Source: Elusimicrobiota bacterium (GTDB taxonomy: Bacteria; Elusimicrobiota; Elusimicrobia; UBA1565; UBA9628). Taken from it: a stretch of DNA of 41,847 nucleotides. Location: the NCBI GenBank assembly GCA_030696455.1, contig JAUYSH010000138.1, positions 1 through 41,847 of the forward strand, given 5' to 3'. The notes under the pieces are model-generated. The model saw nothing but the letters and a program-made list of their open reading frames with translations. It was not told where the DNA came from and ran no database searches. Shown here piece by piece: positions 17,701 to 25,735 of this stretch (positions within the stretch are counted from its first letter, which is position 1; the number at the start of each line of letters is the position of its first letter). Position numbers and translations under genes: made by a program.

Positions 17701-20700
17701 CCTTGCCGCCCTGGACCCGGTCTCAAGCGGCACGGCCTCCGGCCTCAAGGACACCTTCCTCGCGGTCTCCACGAGCGTCTTCACGCTCGCACCGGCCACC
17801 TTCACGCTGGCCGGCGCGGACGGCGCGCGCGTGGTCTCCTTCTACAGCCGCGACAACGTGCTCAACGCCGAGCAAGTCGTGAGCGCGACCGTCCTGCTCG
17901 ACGCGACGCCGCCGGTCACGACCCTCTCGATCGGCGCGCCGCGCTACGCCGCGCCCGACGGGACGCTGTTCGTCGGGTCCGCCGCCGCCTTTGCTCTCGC
18001 CTCGGAGGATCCGACCGTCCAGGAGGTCGCCTCGGGCGTGAGCGCGGTCTCCGCGCGCGTGGACGCGGCCCCGTTCACGCTCTACGGCGCGACCTTCACG
18101 CTCGCGCCCGGCGACGGCTTGAGGACCGTGAGCTGGTTCGCCGCCGACAACGTGGGCAACGCCGAGACGCCGAAGGTCTCCACGGTGGCGCTCGACGCGA
18201 CGCCCCCGCAGACGAGCCTGCTGATCGCTGGAGGACGGCAGCTCGCGGGCCCCGACGCCGCCACCTTCTACGCCTCCTCGGACACGAAAATCGTCCTCGT
18301 CTCGATCGACCCCTCGGTGAACGGCGCGGCCTCGGGCGTGGCCTTCACGCGCTGGCAGGACGACGCGGGCGCGTTCCAGACGTACCTCTCCGGCCTGGCG
18401 CTCGCCGAGGGCGCGCACGGACTCGCCTATCAGAGCTCGGACAACGTCGAGAACCTGGAGGTCCCGCGCAGCACCAACGTCTGGATCGACGCCACCCCGC
18501 CCGTGTCCTCGTTCGCCTTCGGAGCGCCCTATCACGAGGCGCCGGACGGGACTCACTACGTCACGCCGGCGACTCCCGTGACGTTCTCGGCGAATGACCC
18601 GGCCTTGCCGACGGGCCAACCCGGCTCGGGCGTCAGCCGCGTCGAGATCGCCGTGGACGGCGGACCCTTCGCGGCCTACACGAGCTCCCTGACGTTCGCG
18701 GAGGGCAGGCATACCGTCCTGTACCGCTCCATCGACGGCGTCGCCAACGTCGAGGCGACGAGGGCGCTCGACATCCGGTCCGACGCCACGGCGCCGTTGA
18801 CGTCCTTGGCCCTGTCGGGAGGCCATCAGTTCCAAGGCCCCGACGCGCTCAGCTTCTTCGCGTCGGCCGACACGCTGTACTCGCTGCCGGCCGTCGATCC
18901 CCTCGTCAAGGACGTGGCCTCCGGCGCGGCCTTCACGCGCCGGCAGGACAACGGCGGGCCGTTCCAGCTCTTCGCCGCCCCATTCACCCTCGCCGAGGGC
19001 GTCCATCACCTGGGCTATCAGAGCCAGGATCACGTCCAGAACCTGGAGGTCCCGCTCAGCACGACGGCGCTGGTCGACGCCACGGCCCCGCGGACGTCGC
19101 TGGCGGTCGTGGGCGGCTACCGCTTCCCCGGGCCCGACGCCGCGACCTTCTACGCCTCCTCCGATACCCGCTTGGCCCTGCCTGCCTTCGACCCCGTGGC
19201 CGGAGGCGTGGCCTCGGGCCTGGCGTTCACGCGCTATCAAGACGGCGACGGCCCTTTCCAGACCTTCGTCTCCACCTTCGGCCTCTCCGAGGGCGCGCAC
19301 CGTCTCGGCTACCATAGCCAGGACAACGTCCACAACCTGGAGCTCCTGCGCAGCACCGACGTCTGGATCGACGCCGCCCCGCCCGTGTCTTCGTTCGCCT
19401 TCGGAGCGCCCTATCATGCGGCGCCGGACGGGACTCACTACATCACGCCGGCGACTCCCGTGACGTTCTCGGCCGTCGACCCGACCTTGCCCACCGGCCA
19501 GCCCGGTTCCGGGGTGAGCCGGATCGAGGTCGCGATCGACGGCGGACCGTTCGCCGTTTATGCCGCGGCGCTGACCTTCGCCGAAGGCCGCCACACGATC
19601 CTGTATAGGGCCGTCGACAACGTGGCCAACGTCGAGACGGTCCGCACGCTCAGCGTTCAGTCCGACGCCACGCCTCCCGTCAGCTCCTTGGTCGTCGGCG
19701 AGCCTTGGTTCCAGCTGCCGAGCGTCCTGCTCGTCAGCACGGGCACGCCTTTCTCCATCGCGCCCGTCGATCCGATCGTCAACGACGTCGCCTCGGGCGT
19801 CAAGGACACGTCCTTTCGGGTATCCGACATCTCGCCCGGCACGGCCGCCTTCGCGGTCTTTAGCGCGCCCTTCACCATGGCCGGTGCCGACGTGAACAAG
19901 GTCATCGAGTTCTTCTCGCGCGACCACGTGCTCAATACCGAGGTCGTCAAATCGAGCACGGTGCTCCTCGACTCGACGCCGCCCGAGATCGCCTTGCTCT
20001 CGCCCGCGTCCTGCGGCGCGGGAATCTGCCGCGTGCTCAAGGGCAGGTTCCCCGTGCTCGGCACGGCGCGCGACGCGCACTTCGGACATTACCGGCTCGA
20101 GTTCGCGCCGGGCCAGGACGCCGCCGCGGGCTTTGTATTCATCAGCTCCGGCACGCTCGCCGTGAGTTCCGGGACGCTCGGGACCTGGGACGCGACGGCG
20201 CTGTCCGGCTGGCACACCGTGCGCCTGAGCGCCGCCGACCTGGTCGCCAACGCCGCCGCCGTCACGCTCAACGTCTTCGTGGGCGACCCCGGCCGGCTCA
20301 TGCTGCTCGGCGACCACGAGATGTTCAACATGCCCGAGGGCGTGGCCGTGGGCGCGGACGGTAAGATCTACGTCGCCGACCGCAACAACGACCGGATCGC
20401 GGTCTTCTCATCGACCGGCGCCTTGCTGGCCTCCTTCGGCGGCCGAAAGAACGACGACGAAGATCACGGGAAGCATGAGAAATCGACGACGACCTTGCGC
20501 CTGAATAAGCCCTCGGGCGTGGCCGTGGACGCGGCCGGCGGCATCTACGTGGCCGACACCAACCGCGACCGCGTGCTCAAGCTCTCGGCCGAGGGCCAAG
20601 TCCTGCTGAGCCTCGGCCGGTTCCGGCATCCCGCCGGCGTCGCGGTCGACGCGGCCGGCGGCATCTACGTCGCCGATACCGGCAATCACCGCGTTCAGGT

Positions 20701-22048
20701 CTTCAGCTCGACGGGCGCCTTCAGCTTTCAATTCGACCTGCCTCCCGTCCCGTCCCGGCTCGACGATGACGGCGACGATGACGGCGACGAGAAGGGCGCT
20801 CGACTGGGCGAGCCGTTCGCCGTCGCGGTCGACGCCGCGGGCGGCATTTACGTGGCCGACCCCAAGGGCGGACGCGCGCTCAAGTTCGGCCCGACGGGAG
20901 AGCTGCTGCTGACGATCCCGATCACGGGCGGCAAGCCCGGAAGCCGCGGCCAGCCCTTCGGCGTGGCGGTCAGCACCGGCGGCGACTGCCTGCTGGTCTC
21001 CGACCGCAAAACCTCGCGCATACTCAAGTTCGACTTCCTGGGCAACGCGAACCTCGTCTTCGCAAGCAAGGGAAAGATCAAAGACCACTCGGCACCCGCG
21101 CCCGGCGGGGCTATCGTTCTCCTGAAACCCATGGGCCTGGCCCTCGACGCTGAAGGCAGCCTGTTCGTGGCCGACCGCAACAACGGCCGCGTCCAGAAGT
21201 TCGGCCTGCCCACGGGCGAGCCCGCGCTCGTCGTGCCGGCGCCCAAACCCGAGGACGAGCACGTCGCGCGCGGCGTGGTGGACACCGAAGACGGGGGCAC
21301 GGTGTCGCGCCGCGATCTCGCCGCCGTCGACATCCCCGCCGGGGCGGTGGCCGTGGATCTCCGGGTCACGGTTTCCACGCCGGCGTTCAGCCTCGCCGAC
21401 GACTCAAACCGCCGCCGCGCGGCCGAGGACGCGAAGCTCAAGACCGCCTCGCCGCCGGTCGAGTACGGCCCGCACGGCACGCAGTTCGAGAAACCGGTCA
21501 CGCTCACCTTGCCGTACAGCCCGGAACTGCTCACGCTCCAGAATATCGACGAGGCGGATCTGCAGGTCCGCTACTGGAATCGCGGCAAGTCGCAATGGGA
21601 GGACCTGGAGTCGGTCGTCGATCCCGAGACCCGCACGGTCAAGGCCAAAACCACGCATTTCTCCCTGTATCAGGTCTTCTCGGGCACGGTCTCGGCGGCC
21701 GCGCTGGCGCCCTTGGCCGCCGACGCGACCTTCGCCTTCCGCGACGCCTACGCCTTCCCGAACCCGGTCCGGGGTTCGGGGCCGGTGACGATCCGCATCC
21801 AGACCGGCCAGGCCGACTCGGTCGAGGTGCGCGTCTACGACGTCTCGGGGCGCAAGATCCACTCGTCCTCGAACTTCTCGCTCGACACGAACTTCGACGA
21901 CGGCAACGGCAAAGGCGCGCAGTACACCTACGACCACGCCTGGGACGTCTCGGGCGTCGGCTCAGGGGTATATCGCTACGTCATCACCGCCAAGAAAAGC
22001 GGACAGTCCGACATCCATAAGACGGGGCGCGTCGGGGTCGTCAAATGA
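14747..22048 (+). CDS. Giant secreted FN3/Ig/NHL protein with FlgD/CTD-like C-terminal tail
   Basis: The 2433-residue protein starts six bases after the rhodanese stop, with GAGGT just upstream. A signal peptide (WVGASLLALSSAVCA, cleavage near LGQA) is followed by CARDB-like regions (to about 16100), three FN3 domains (16130-17010), about ten Ig-like OmpL47-type modules with DxTPP and DNVxNxE motifs (17030-19980), a further Ig-like domain, six NHL repeats with GVAVDAAGGIYVAD forming a beta-propeller (20300-21230), a ZU5-like domain (21290-21690), and a C-terminal Ig fold with FPNPV and VRVYDVSGRK (21740-22045) like FlgD_ig or type IX secretion sorting domains. It is probably an exported adhesin or ligand-binding protein at the cell surface. 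It overlaps the following PorV-family gene by four bases, which suggests they work together. Function beyond this is not visible. Confidence 0.9.
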   Translation: MKRTNLATARVWVGASLLALSSAVCAPEVLGQAICAAAKLELGQEAALEREGFTARLSLTNNLGDLPLSDLRVDVLILDAQGQATTDRFFVAVTSLEGVAGVDGTGTVQAAGTAKASWLIVPTAGAGGTDPVGVRYTAQARMTFHTGGVPRVVTTFPVAITVKPQPLLQLEYVLPFEVFGDEPLTQVVESTQPFPLGLRVSNVGAGLAKKFTVESGQPKIVENEQSLAVDFSLLGTWVGSKALPENTFLINFGDIPPGGASLAAWSMVSSLSGRFTEFTSTFTHAAELGGALTSLIQSATTYTLVKDVLVDLPGRDAQFDFLVNVTTPREQLEADFRLGIEPRPEFLMESDRPGLTPIVEVPGQLVGTPSGTSSVLNYRFLSPVATGTWVHSSVPLASGAAAPLVSVTRADGKVVNARNAWVSRHFDKDALAYSYFLHVLDYTGEAPADYAMAFNATALDVPPSVITDLAASPYGQGALELTWTAPGEDGGSGAIFGGRYAVFATTDPIAAPSVQAALVNFTTSTSPGSVQSYRLTGLTGNATYHVTVYAADSGGQFSAASNRAAARTFAYPPRDVRVLELGATSFALAWDTSANAPGTLYQLQLSSGPGLVLDAAPFTSDLSSIAYAGLDANKTYFVSSLEKNGSSALTPAVTIATVTTSALLPGTTSPAFIAITTDSVTARWTTDGNPPDTEFYSELSTSASRAPVFAAGGWTASSGFTFAGLPPGTEFYGRVKARNRILVETAYADLGAVRTTPVDNLPPRTAFAPGSPRHGDSPVYIATSTPLGFMAFDDKAVEGDGVGLGVARTFFAVDSSSFSAYTGTFTLVALGTHTIQFYSVDVLGNAEVARSTQVAVDGLPARTAVAFGEPKFAGASLYLSSTTPILFSAADDLAAAGDGLGVGTARTLLSLDEAPFATAASTMTISTEGAHVLAWFSLDLVDNAELLAGTSVAVDLTPPVTQLDISTPMVSQSSGTVIGPATVLSLAALDPVSSGTASGLKDTFLAVSTSVFTLAPATFTLAGADGARVVSFYSRDNVLNAEQVVSATVLLDATPPVTTLSIGAPRYAAPDGTLFVGSAAAFALASEDPTVQEVASGVSAVSARVDAAPFTLYGATFTLAPGDGLRTVSWFAADNVGNAETPKVSTVALDATPPQTSLLIAGGRQLAGPDAATFYASSDTKIVLVSIDPSVNGAASGVAFTRWQDDAGAFQTYLSGLALAEGAHGLAYQSSDNVENLEVPRSTNVWIDATPPVSSFAFGAPYHEAPDGTHYVTPATPVTFSANDPALPTGQPGSGVSRVEIAVDGGPFAAYTSSLTFAEGRHTVLYRSIDGVANVEATRALDIRSDATAPLTSLALSGGHQFQGPDALSFFASADTLYSLPAVDPLVKDVASGAAFTRRQDNGGPFQLFAAPFTLAEGVHHLGYQSQDHVQNLEVPLSTTALVDATAPRTSLAVVGGYRFPGPDAATFYASSDTRLALPAFDPVAGGVASGLAFTRYQDGDGPFQTFVSTFGLSEGAHRLGYHSQDNVHNLELLRSTDVWIDAAPPVSSFAFGAPYHAAPDGTHYITPATPVTFSAVDPTLPTGQPGSGVSRIEVAIDGGPFAVYAAALTFAEGRHTILYRAVDNVANVETVRTLSVQSDATPPVSSLVVGEPWFQLPSVLLVSTGTPFSIAPVDPIVNDVASGVKDTSFRVSDISPGTAAFAVFSAPFTMAGADVNKVIEFFSRDHVLNTEVVKSSTVLLDSTPPEIALLSPASCGAGICRVLKGRFPVLGTARDAHFGHYRLEFAPGQDAAAGFVFISSGTLAVSSGTLGTWDATALSGWHTVRLSAADLVANAAAVTLNVFVGDPGRLMLLGDHEMFNMPEGVAVGADGKIYVADRNNDRIAVFSSTGALLASFGGRKNDDEDHGKHEKSTTTLRLNKPSGVAVDAAGGIYVADTNRDRVLKLSAEGQVLLSLGRFRHPAGVAVDAAGGIYVADTGNHRVQVFSSTGAFSFQFDLPPVPSRLDDDGDDDGDEKGARLGEPFAVAVDAAGGIYVADPKGGRALKFGPTGELLLTIPITGGKPGSRGQPFGVAVSTGGDCLLVSDRKTSRILKFDFLGNANLVFASKGKIKDHSAPAPGGAIVLLKPMGLALDAEGSLFVADRNNGRVQKFGLPTGEPALVVPAPKPEDEHVARGVVDTEDGGTVSRRDLAAVDIPAGAVAVDLRVTVSTPAFSLADDSNRRRAAEDAKLKTASPPVEYGPHGTQFEKPVTLTLPYSPELLTLQNIDEADLQVRYWNRGKSQWEDLESVVDPETRTVKAKTTHFSLYQVFSGTVSAAALAPLAADATFAFRDAYAFPNPVRGSGPVTIRIQTGQADSVEVRVYDVSGRKIHSSSNFSLDTNFDDGNGKGAQYTYDHAWDVSGVGSGVYRYVITAKKSGQSDIHKTGRVGVVK
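18225..19667 (+). repeat. Ig-module array with an 882-bp-offset duplication
   Basis: Two adjacent modules at about 18225-18785 recur at about 19107-19667, exactly 882 bases (294 codons) later. The best-conserved stretch begins with the codons for SSFAFGAPYH at about 18510 and again at about 19392, and differs at only a few bases over roughly 100. The module between them (18800-19090) resembles the first member of each pair. This points to recent duplication of a three-module block within the gene. Confidence 0.75.
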
Positions 22049-22935
22049 GAACGATGATGCTCGCCTTCCTGCTCATGCTCGGCTCCCAGGGCGCCCGGGC
22101 GGCCGAGACGGCGTCGTTTCTCGATATCGGCGTGGGCGCGCGGGCCTTGGGGATGGGCGGCGCGTACACGGCCTTGGCCGACGACGCGAACTCGCTTTAC
22201 TGGAACCCGGCCGGGCTTGCCAAGCTCGATAAGCGCGAGTTCACGGCCAGCCACGCCGAGCTGTTCGAGAGCACGCGCCACGATTTCCTGGCCTACGCGC
22301 ACCCGACCGGTCAGGGGACCTTCGCGGCGGGCCTGACCTACCTGAGCCAGAGCACGATCGAGGGCCGCGACAGCCTGGGACGTCCGACCGCGGGCTTCGA
22401 CGCCTCGGACGCGGCTTTGAGCCTCGGCTACGCCCGCAAGCTCGAAGCGGCCGACCTGGGCGCCGCCGTCAAGTACCTGCGCAGCCACATCGGCTCGACG
22501 GAAGCCCAGGGTATGGCGGTGGATCTCGGCGCCAAGCGCGCCTTCGACCAGGTGAGCGTCGGCGCGGCGCTGCGCAACCTGGGCCCCGGCCTCAAGTTCG
22601 CCGACCAGCGCAACGATCTGCCGCTGAGGCTTGCCGCAGGCGCGGCCTACAAGTTTCCGGGGGGCCACGCGGCGGCGGCCGAGTTCGTCAACGGCCCGCG
22701 CGGCGCGGGGACGGATGCCTCCTTCGGCGGCGAATTCCAGGCGGTCAAGAGCCTCTACCTGCGCGCGGGCTACACGACGCGGACGGCGATCACCGGCGGC
22801 TCGGGCTTCGACGCGGCGCGCGGCCTCACGATGGGCTTGGGCTTGCGCAACGAGAAGTGGAGCCTCGACTACGCCGTGCTCCCGGCGGGCGAGCTGGGAC
22901 GCTCGCACAGGTTCAGCCTAAGCGCACGCTGGTGA
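22045..22935 (+). CDS. PorV/PorQ-family (UPF0164-like) outer-membrane beta-barrel protein
   Basis: The 296-residue protein has a signal peptide (MLAFLLMLGSQGARA, then AETASF) followed by the family hallmark GVGARALGMGGAYTALADD and SLYWNPAGLA. Alternating beta-strands continue to a C-terminal aromatic strand ending SLSARW, as in outer-membrane barrels. PorV-type proteins belong to the FadL-like barrel superfamily; in Bacteroidota, PorV shuttles type IX cargo from the translocon. Its ATG lies in the stop of the upstream giant protein (ATGA), so the two are translationally coupled. The upstream protein ends in a CTD-like domain, so a cargo-handling or surface-attachment role is plausible but inferred. 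A stand-alone barrel of unknown function is the alternative. Confidence 0.85.
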   Translation: MRTMMLAFLLMLGSQGARAAETASFLDIGVGARALGMGGAYTALADDANSLYWNPAGLAKLDKREFTASHAELFESTRHDFLAYAHPTGQGTFAAGLTYLSQSTIEGRDSLGRPTAGFDASDAALSLGYARKLEAADLGAAVKYLRSHIGSTEAQGMAVDLGAKRAFDQVSVGAALRNLGPGLKFADQRNDLPLRLAAGAAYKFPGGHAAAAEFVNGPRGAGTDASFGGEFQAVKSLYLRAGYTTRTAITGGSGFDAARGLTMGLGLRNEKWSLDYAVLPAGELGRSHRFSLSARW

Positions 22936-22939
22936 GCGT

Positions 22940-24280
22940 CTAGCTGTAGCGGCGGCGGAACTCGGCTTCGTCGCCGATCGGCGTGAGGCCGGCCGCCCGG
23001 CGGGCCATATGCGAGGCCATGCCCGCCCCGAGATAAGACAGCGCGTGCAGCTCGCGCAGCAGGGGCTTGGTGCGCAGGAAGCGCTTGAGGTCCGCGGAAG
23101 GCTGCGGGAATGACGGGATCTCGCCCACGGGCTTGCCCTCCAAGGTCAGCAGGTGGGTGCGGCACGGTCCGCCCGCGCCGAGCTTGCGGCAGGCCTCGTC
23201 GACGGCCGCCTCCGCCATCACGCGGTAGTCCGACATCTTGCCGCCGCCGATCGTGAGAAAGCCCGCCACGCCGTCGCGCTCCTCGTGGTCGAAGACCTCG
23301 AAGTCGCGCGAGAGCAGCTTCTCCGCGCCCGGCTGCCCCAGGATCGGACGCGAGCCCACGATCGTCGCGTCGTGCTTCTCCGGCCAGGCTTTGAAGTAAC
23401 GCTTCACCGAGCGCGTCAGGTAGCCGATCTCCTCATGAGTCGTCAGCGTGAGGTCTGGATCGAGCGGACCGGGCATGTCGGTGGGACCCACCCAGGTGCC
23501 GAGGGGGGAGGGCACCACGAACACGTAGCGGGAGCGGTCCTCGGCCTCTAAAAGAAGACCCACCGGTACGAGGGCCTTTTCTCGATAGATAAGGTGGGTG
23601 CCTTTCATGAGCCGCAGGGGCATGCGCAGGCCGGCGAGCGCGGAGACCTTGTCGATCCAGGGGCCCGCGGCGTTGACGGTGACCTTGCCGCGCAGCTCGC
23701 GGCCGCCCGCGCTCACGCCGGTCACGCGCGCGCCGTCGCGCAGCACGGAGGTCACCGGCGTCTCGAGCAGGATCTCGGCGCCGGCCGCGCGCGCCGATTC
23801 GAGCGTGCGGCGCGCGAGCGCCTCGGCGTCCACCCACCACTCGTCGAAGACCAAGGCGCCGAGCAGGCCCTCGGGCGCCAAGCCGGGCACGACGCGCAGG
23901 GCCGCCTCGGCGCTCAGGCGCAGGTGCGGGCGGCCGTACTTCATCGCCTGGAAGACGTCGTACTGTTCGAAGAGGGTCTCGACGGTCTCGAGGCCGCGCG
24001 CGTGTCCTTTATAGACCGGCCAGACGATGGGCAGGCGCGTGAGCAATTCCCCGGCGGTGCGCACGATGTGGCCGGAGTCCCAGCAGGAGGAATGCGTGGT
24101 GAGGCGGTCGTAGAGCAGATAGCGCACGCCGCCGTGGATCAGGTGCGTCGAGGCGGCCGTGGTCCCGCCGCCGGGCTGACCGCGTTCCAGAAGGCATACC
24201 CGCAGTCCCCTGAGAGCCGCGTCGCGGGCGACGCCCGCGCCGGTGACGCCGCCGCCGATGACGACTAGGTCGTAGGACAC
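22940..24280 (-). CDS. glpD: FAD-dependent glycerol-3-phosphate dehydrogenase
   Basis: The 446-residue protein begins at GTG. An N-terminal Rossmann FAD motif (VVIGGGVTGAGVARDAALRG) is followed by an ERG dinucleotide-binding acidic end and the TAASTHLIHGGVRYL segment typical of GlpD/GlpA. Later motifs include NAAGPWIDKV, KGTHLI, VVPSPLGTWVGPTD and IGGGKMSDYRVMAE. The enzyme oxidises sn-glycerol-3-phosphate to dihydroxyacetone phosphate and passes electrons to quinone at the inner membrane. It is shorter than E. coli GlpD (501 residues), mostly at the C-terminus. It lies 12 bases downstream of the beta-CASP gene on the same strand, and a TACAAT hexamer six bases before its GTG could give it its own leaderless transcript. 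A related FAD oxidase such as a 2-hydroxyglutarate oxidase is a less likely alternative. Confidence 0.88.
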   Translation of the reverse strand: MSYDLVVIGGGVTGAGVARDAALRGLRVCLLERGQPGGGTTAASTHLIHGGVRYLLYDRLTTHSSCWDSGHIVRTAGELLTRLPIVWPVYKGHARGLETVETLFEQYDVFQAMKYGRPHLRLSAEAALRVVPGLAPEGLLGALVFDEWWVDAEALARRTLESARAAGAEILLETPVTSVLRDGARVTGVSAGGRELRGKVTVNAAGPWIDKVSALAGLRMPLRLMKGTHLIYREKALVPVGLLLEAEDRSRYVFVVPSPLGTWVGPTDMPGPLDPDLTLTTHEEIGYLTRSVKRYFKAWPEKHDATIVGSRPILGQPGAEKLLSRDFEVFDHEERDGVAGFLTIGGGKMSDYRVMAEAAVDEACRKLGAGGPCRTHLLTLEGKPVGEIPSFPQPSADLKRFLRTKPLLRELHALSYLGAGMASHMARRAAGLTPIGDEAEFRRRYS

Positions 24281-24286
24281 GCGGTT

Positions 24287-24292
24287 ATTGTA
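24287..24292 (-). promoter_or_regulatory. Candidate -10 element of glpD (leaderless)
   Basis: TACAAT on the minus strand, six bases before the GTG start, would place the transcription start at or next to the start codon. It abuts the stop codon of the upstream beta-CASP gene. No good -35 is seen 17 bases upstream, so the call rests on the -10 and its spacing, which match other genes here. Confidence 0.45.
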
Positions 24293-25699
24293 TCAAGCCA
24301 GGTCGAAGACGTCCCCGTAATCCGGGCATTCGACCCGGGTGATGCCTTCGACGCGCAGGGCCTGCTTCAGGGCGGCGCGGTCGTCCGGATCGCCGTGCAC
24401 GAGGAAGATCTTGCGCGGGCGCGGGTCGAGCGACTTCATGAACCACAGCAGGTCGCTTTGGTCGGCGTGGGCCGAGAAGGTGTAAAGGGTCTCGACGCGC
24501 GCCCAGACCTCGTGCTCGAGCCCGAAGATCTTGACCTTTTTGGCTCCGTCCTGGAGGCGCCGGCCGAGCGTGCCTTGCGCCTGGTAGCCGACGATGAGGA
24601 TCGTCGTGGTGTCCTTGTCGAGGTTGTTGCGCAGGTGATGGAGGATGCGGCCGCCCTCGCACATGCCCGACGCCGACAGGATGATCATCGGGCCTTTCTT
24701 GTCGTTGAGCGTTTGGGACTCCTCCGAGGTGCGCACGTAGCGGATCGCCTTGAAGTCGAAGGGGTCTCCCTCCCGCGCCACGTAGTCCTTGAACTCCGGC
24801 GAGAAGGAGAAGCCGTCGAGGTGGCGGCTGAAGATCTCCGTGATGTTGATCGCCATCGGGCTGTCGACGTAGACGGGAATCAGCGGGATCTGCCCCCGGC
24901 GGATCATCTTCTCCAGGACGAAGATGATCTCCTGGGTGCGCTCGAGGGCGAAGCTCGGGATCAGGATCTTGCCTTTCTCGGCGACGGCGCGGTCGACCAC
25001 GGTCTTGATGAGCGACTCGACGCGGTCGACCGGGTCGTGGTTGCGGTCGCCGTAGGTGCTCTCGATGAGGAGGTAGTCGACCGTCTTGGGCACGTCGGGC
25101 GGATCCATCAGGAGGCTCTTGCGCCGCCCCAGGTCGCCGGTGAAGAACACGCGCCGACGACCTCCGGTCGCCGGCGCGACCTCCACCTCGATCATCGCCG
25201 AGCCGAGGACGTGCCCCGCGTTGTGGAAGCGGAAGCGGACCTTGTCGCTGAGGTCGACCCAGGTCATATAGGGCCGGGGCACCAGGCGCGCCAGGCAGGC
25301 GTCGACGTCCGCTTCGTCGTAGAGCGGCTCGATGGTCTCCGCGCTGCCTTGGCGCGCGTGGATCTTGTTGAAGAACTTGGCGTCGGACTCCTGCAGGCGC
25401 GCCGAGTCGCGCAGCATGATCGCCGCGATCTCGAGCGTGGCCTCCGTGCAGTAGATGAGCCCTTTGAATCCGCGCTTGACCAGCAGAGGCAGGTTCCCGC
25501 AATGATCCACGTGCGCGTGGGAGAGGAGGACGGCGTTCACCTCCGCCGCGTCGAACGGCGTCGTCCGGTTCTTGGCGAGGGCCTCCTTGCGGTGCCCCTG
25601 GAACAGGCCGCAGTCGAGGAGCACCTTGAGCCCCTCCGCCTCAAGCAGGTGCCTCGAGCCCGTCACCTCGCCGACGCCGCCGTGGAAGCCTATCTTCAT
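24293..25699 (-). CDS. MBL-fold beta-CASP RNase-like metallohydrolase
   Basis: The 468-residue protein starts MKIGFHGGVGEVTGSRHLL, a typical start for bacterial CPSF73/YSH1-like enzymes. It has the zinc-binding motif SHAHVDHCGNLP, a later FTGDLGR motif, a beta-CASP domain with IPSFALERTQE, and the closing motifs SASGMCEGGRILHHL, TFSAHADQ and FLVHGD. Family members are metal-dependent ribonucleases that cleave RNA endo- or exonucleolytically in the cytoplasm. A much longer open frame extends upstream across the antisense of the PBP gene, but homology begins at this ATG. It is divergent from the PBP gene, with only 36 bases between starts, and 12 bases upstream of glpD. The exact RNA substrate cannot be told from sequence. 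Confidence 0.9.
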   Translation of the reverse strand: MKIGFHGGVGEVTGSRHLLEAEGLKVLLDCGLFQGHRKEALAKNRTTPFDAAEVNAVLLSHAHVDHCGNLPLLVKRGFKGLIYCTEATLEIAAIMLRDSARLQESDAKFFNKIHARQGSAETIEPLYDEADVDACLARLVPRPYMTWVDLSDKVRFRFHNAGHVLGSAMIEVEVAPATGGRRRVFFTGDLGRRKSLLMDPPDVPKTVDYLLIESTYGDRNHDPVDRVESLIKTVVDRAVAEKGKILIPSFALERTQEIIFVLEKMIRRGQIPLIPVYVDSPMAINITEIFSRHLDGFSFSPEFKDYVAREGDPFDFKAIRYVRTSEESQTLNDKKGPMIILSASGMCEGGRILHHLRNNLDKDTTTILIVGYQAQGTLGRRLQDGAKKVKIFGLEHEVWARVETLYTFSAHADQSDLLWFMKSLDPRPRKIFLVHGDPDDRAALKQALRVEGITRVECPDYGDVFDLA

Positions 25700-25735
25700 A
25701 TGGGCAGAGTGTATGAAATGATAGAATCGAGTTTC
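25700..25735. promoter_or_regulatory. 36-bp divergent promoter region with two near-leaderless -10 elements
   Basis: For the minus-strand beta-CASP gene, TACACT lies eight bases before its ATG (25708-25713). For the plus-strand PBP gene, TAGAAT lies eight bases before its ATG (25722-25727). No strong Shine-Dalgarno sequence is present for either. Each -35 would have to lie inside or beyond the other promoter, so the two probably compete for polymerase. Confidence 0.5.

Noticed and set aside
17030-19980. Regularly spaced repeats considered as a CRISPR-like array
   Set aside because: The periodicity is about 290 bases and codes in frame for Ig-like modules, so it is a protein repeat.
24395-25735. 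Upstream extension of the PBP frame
   Set aside because: It is antisense to the beta-CASP gene and shows no domain; the PBP membrane anchor begins at 25736.
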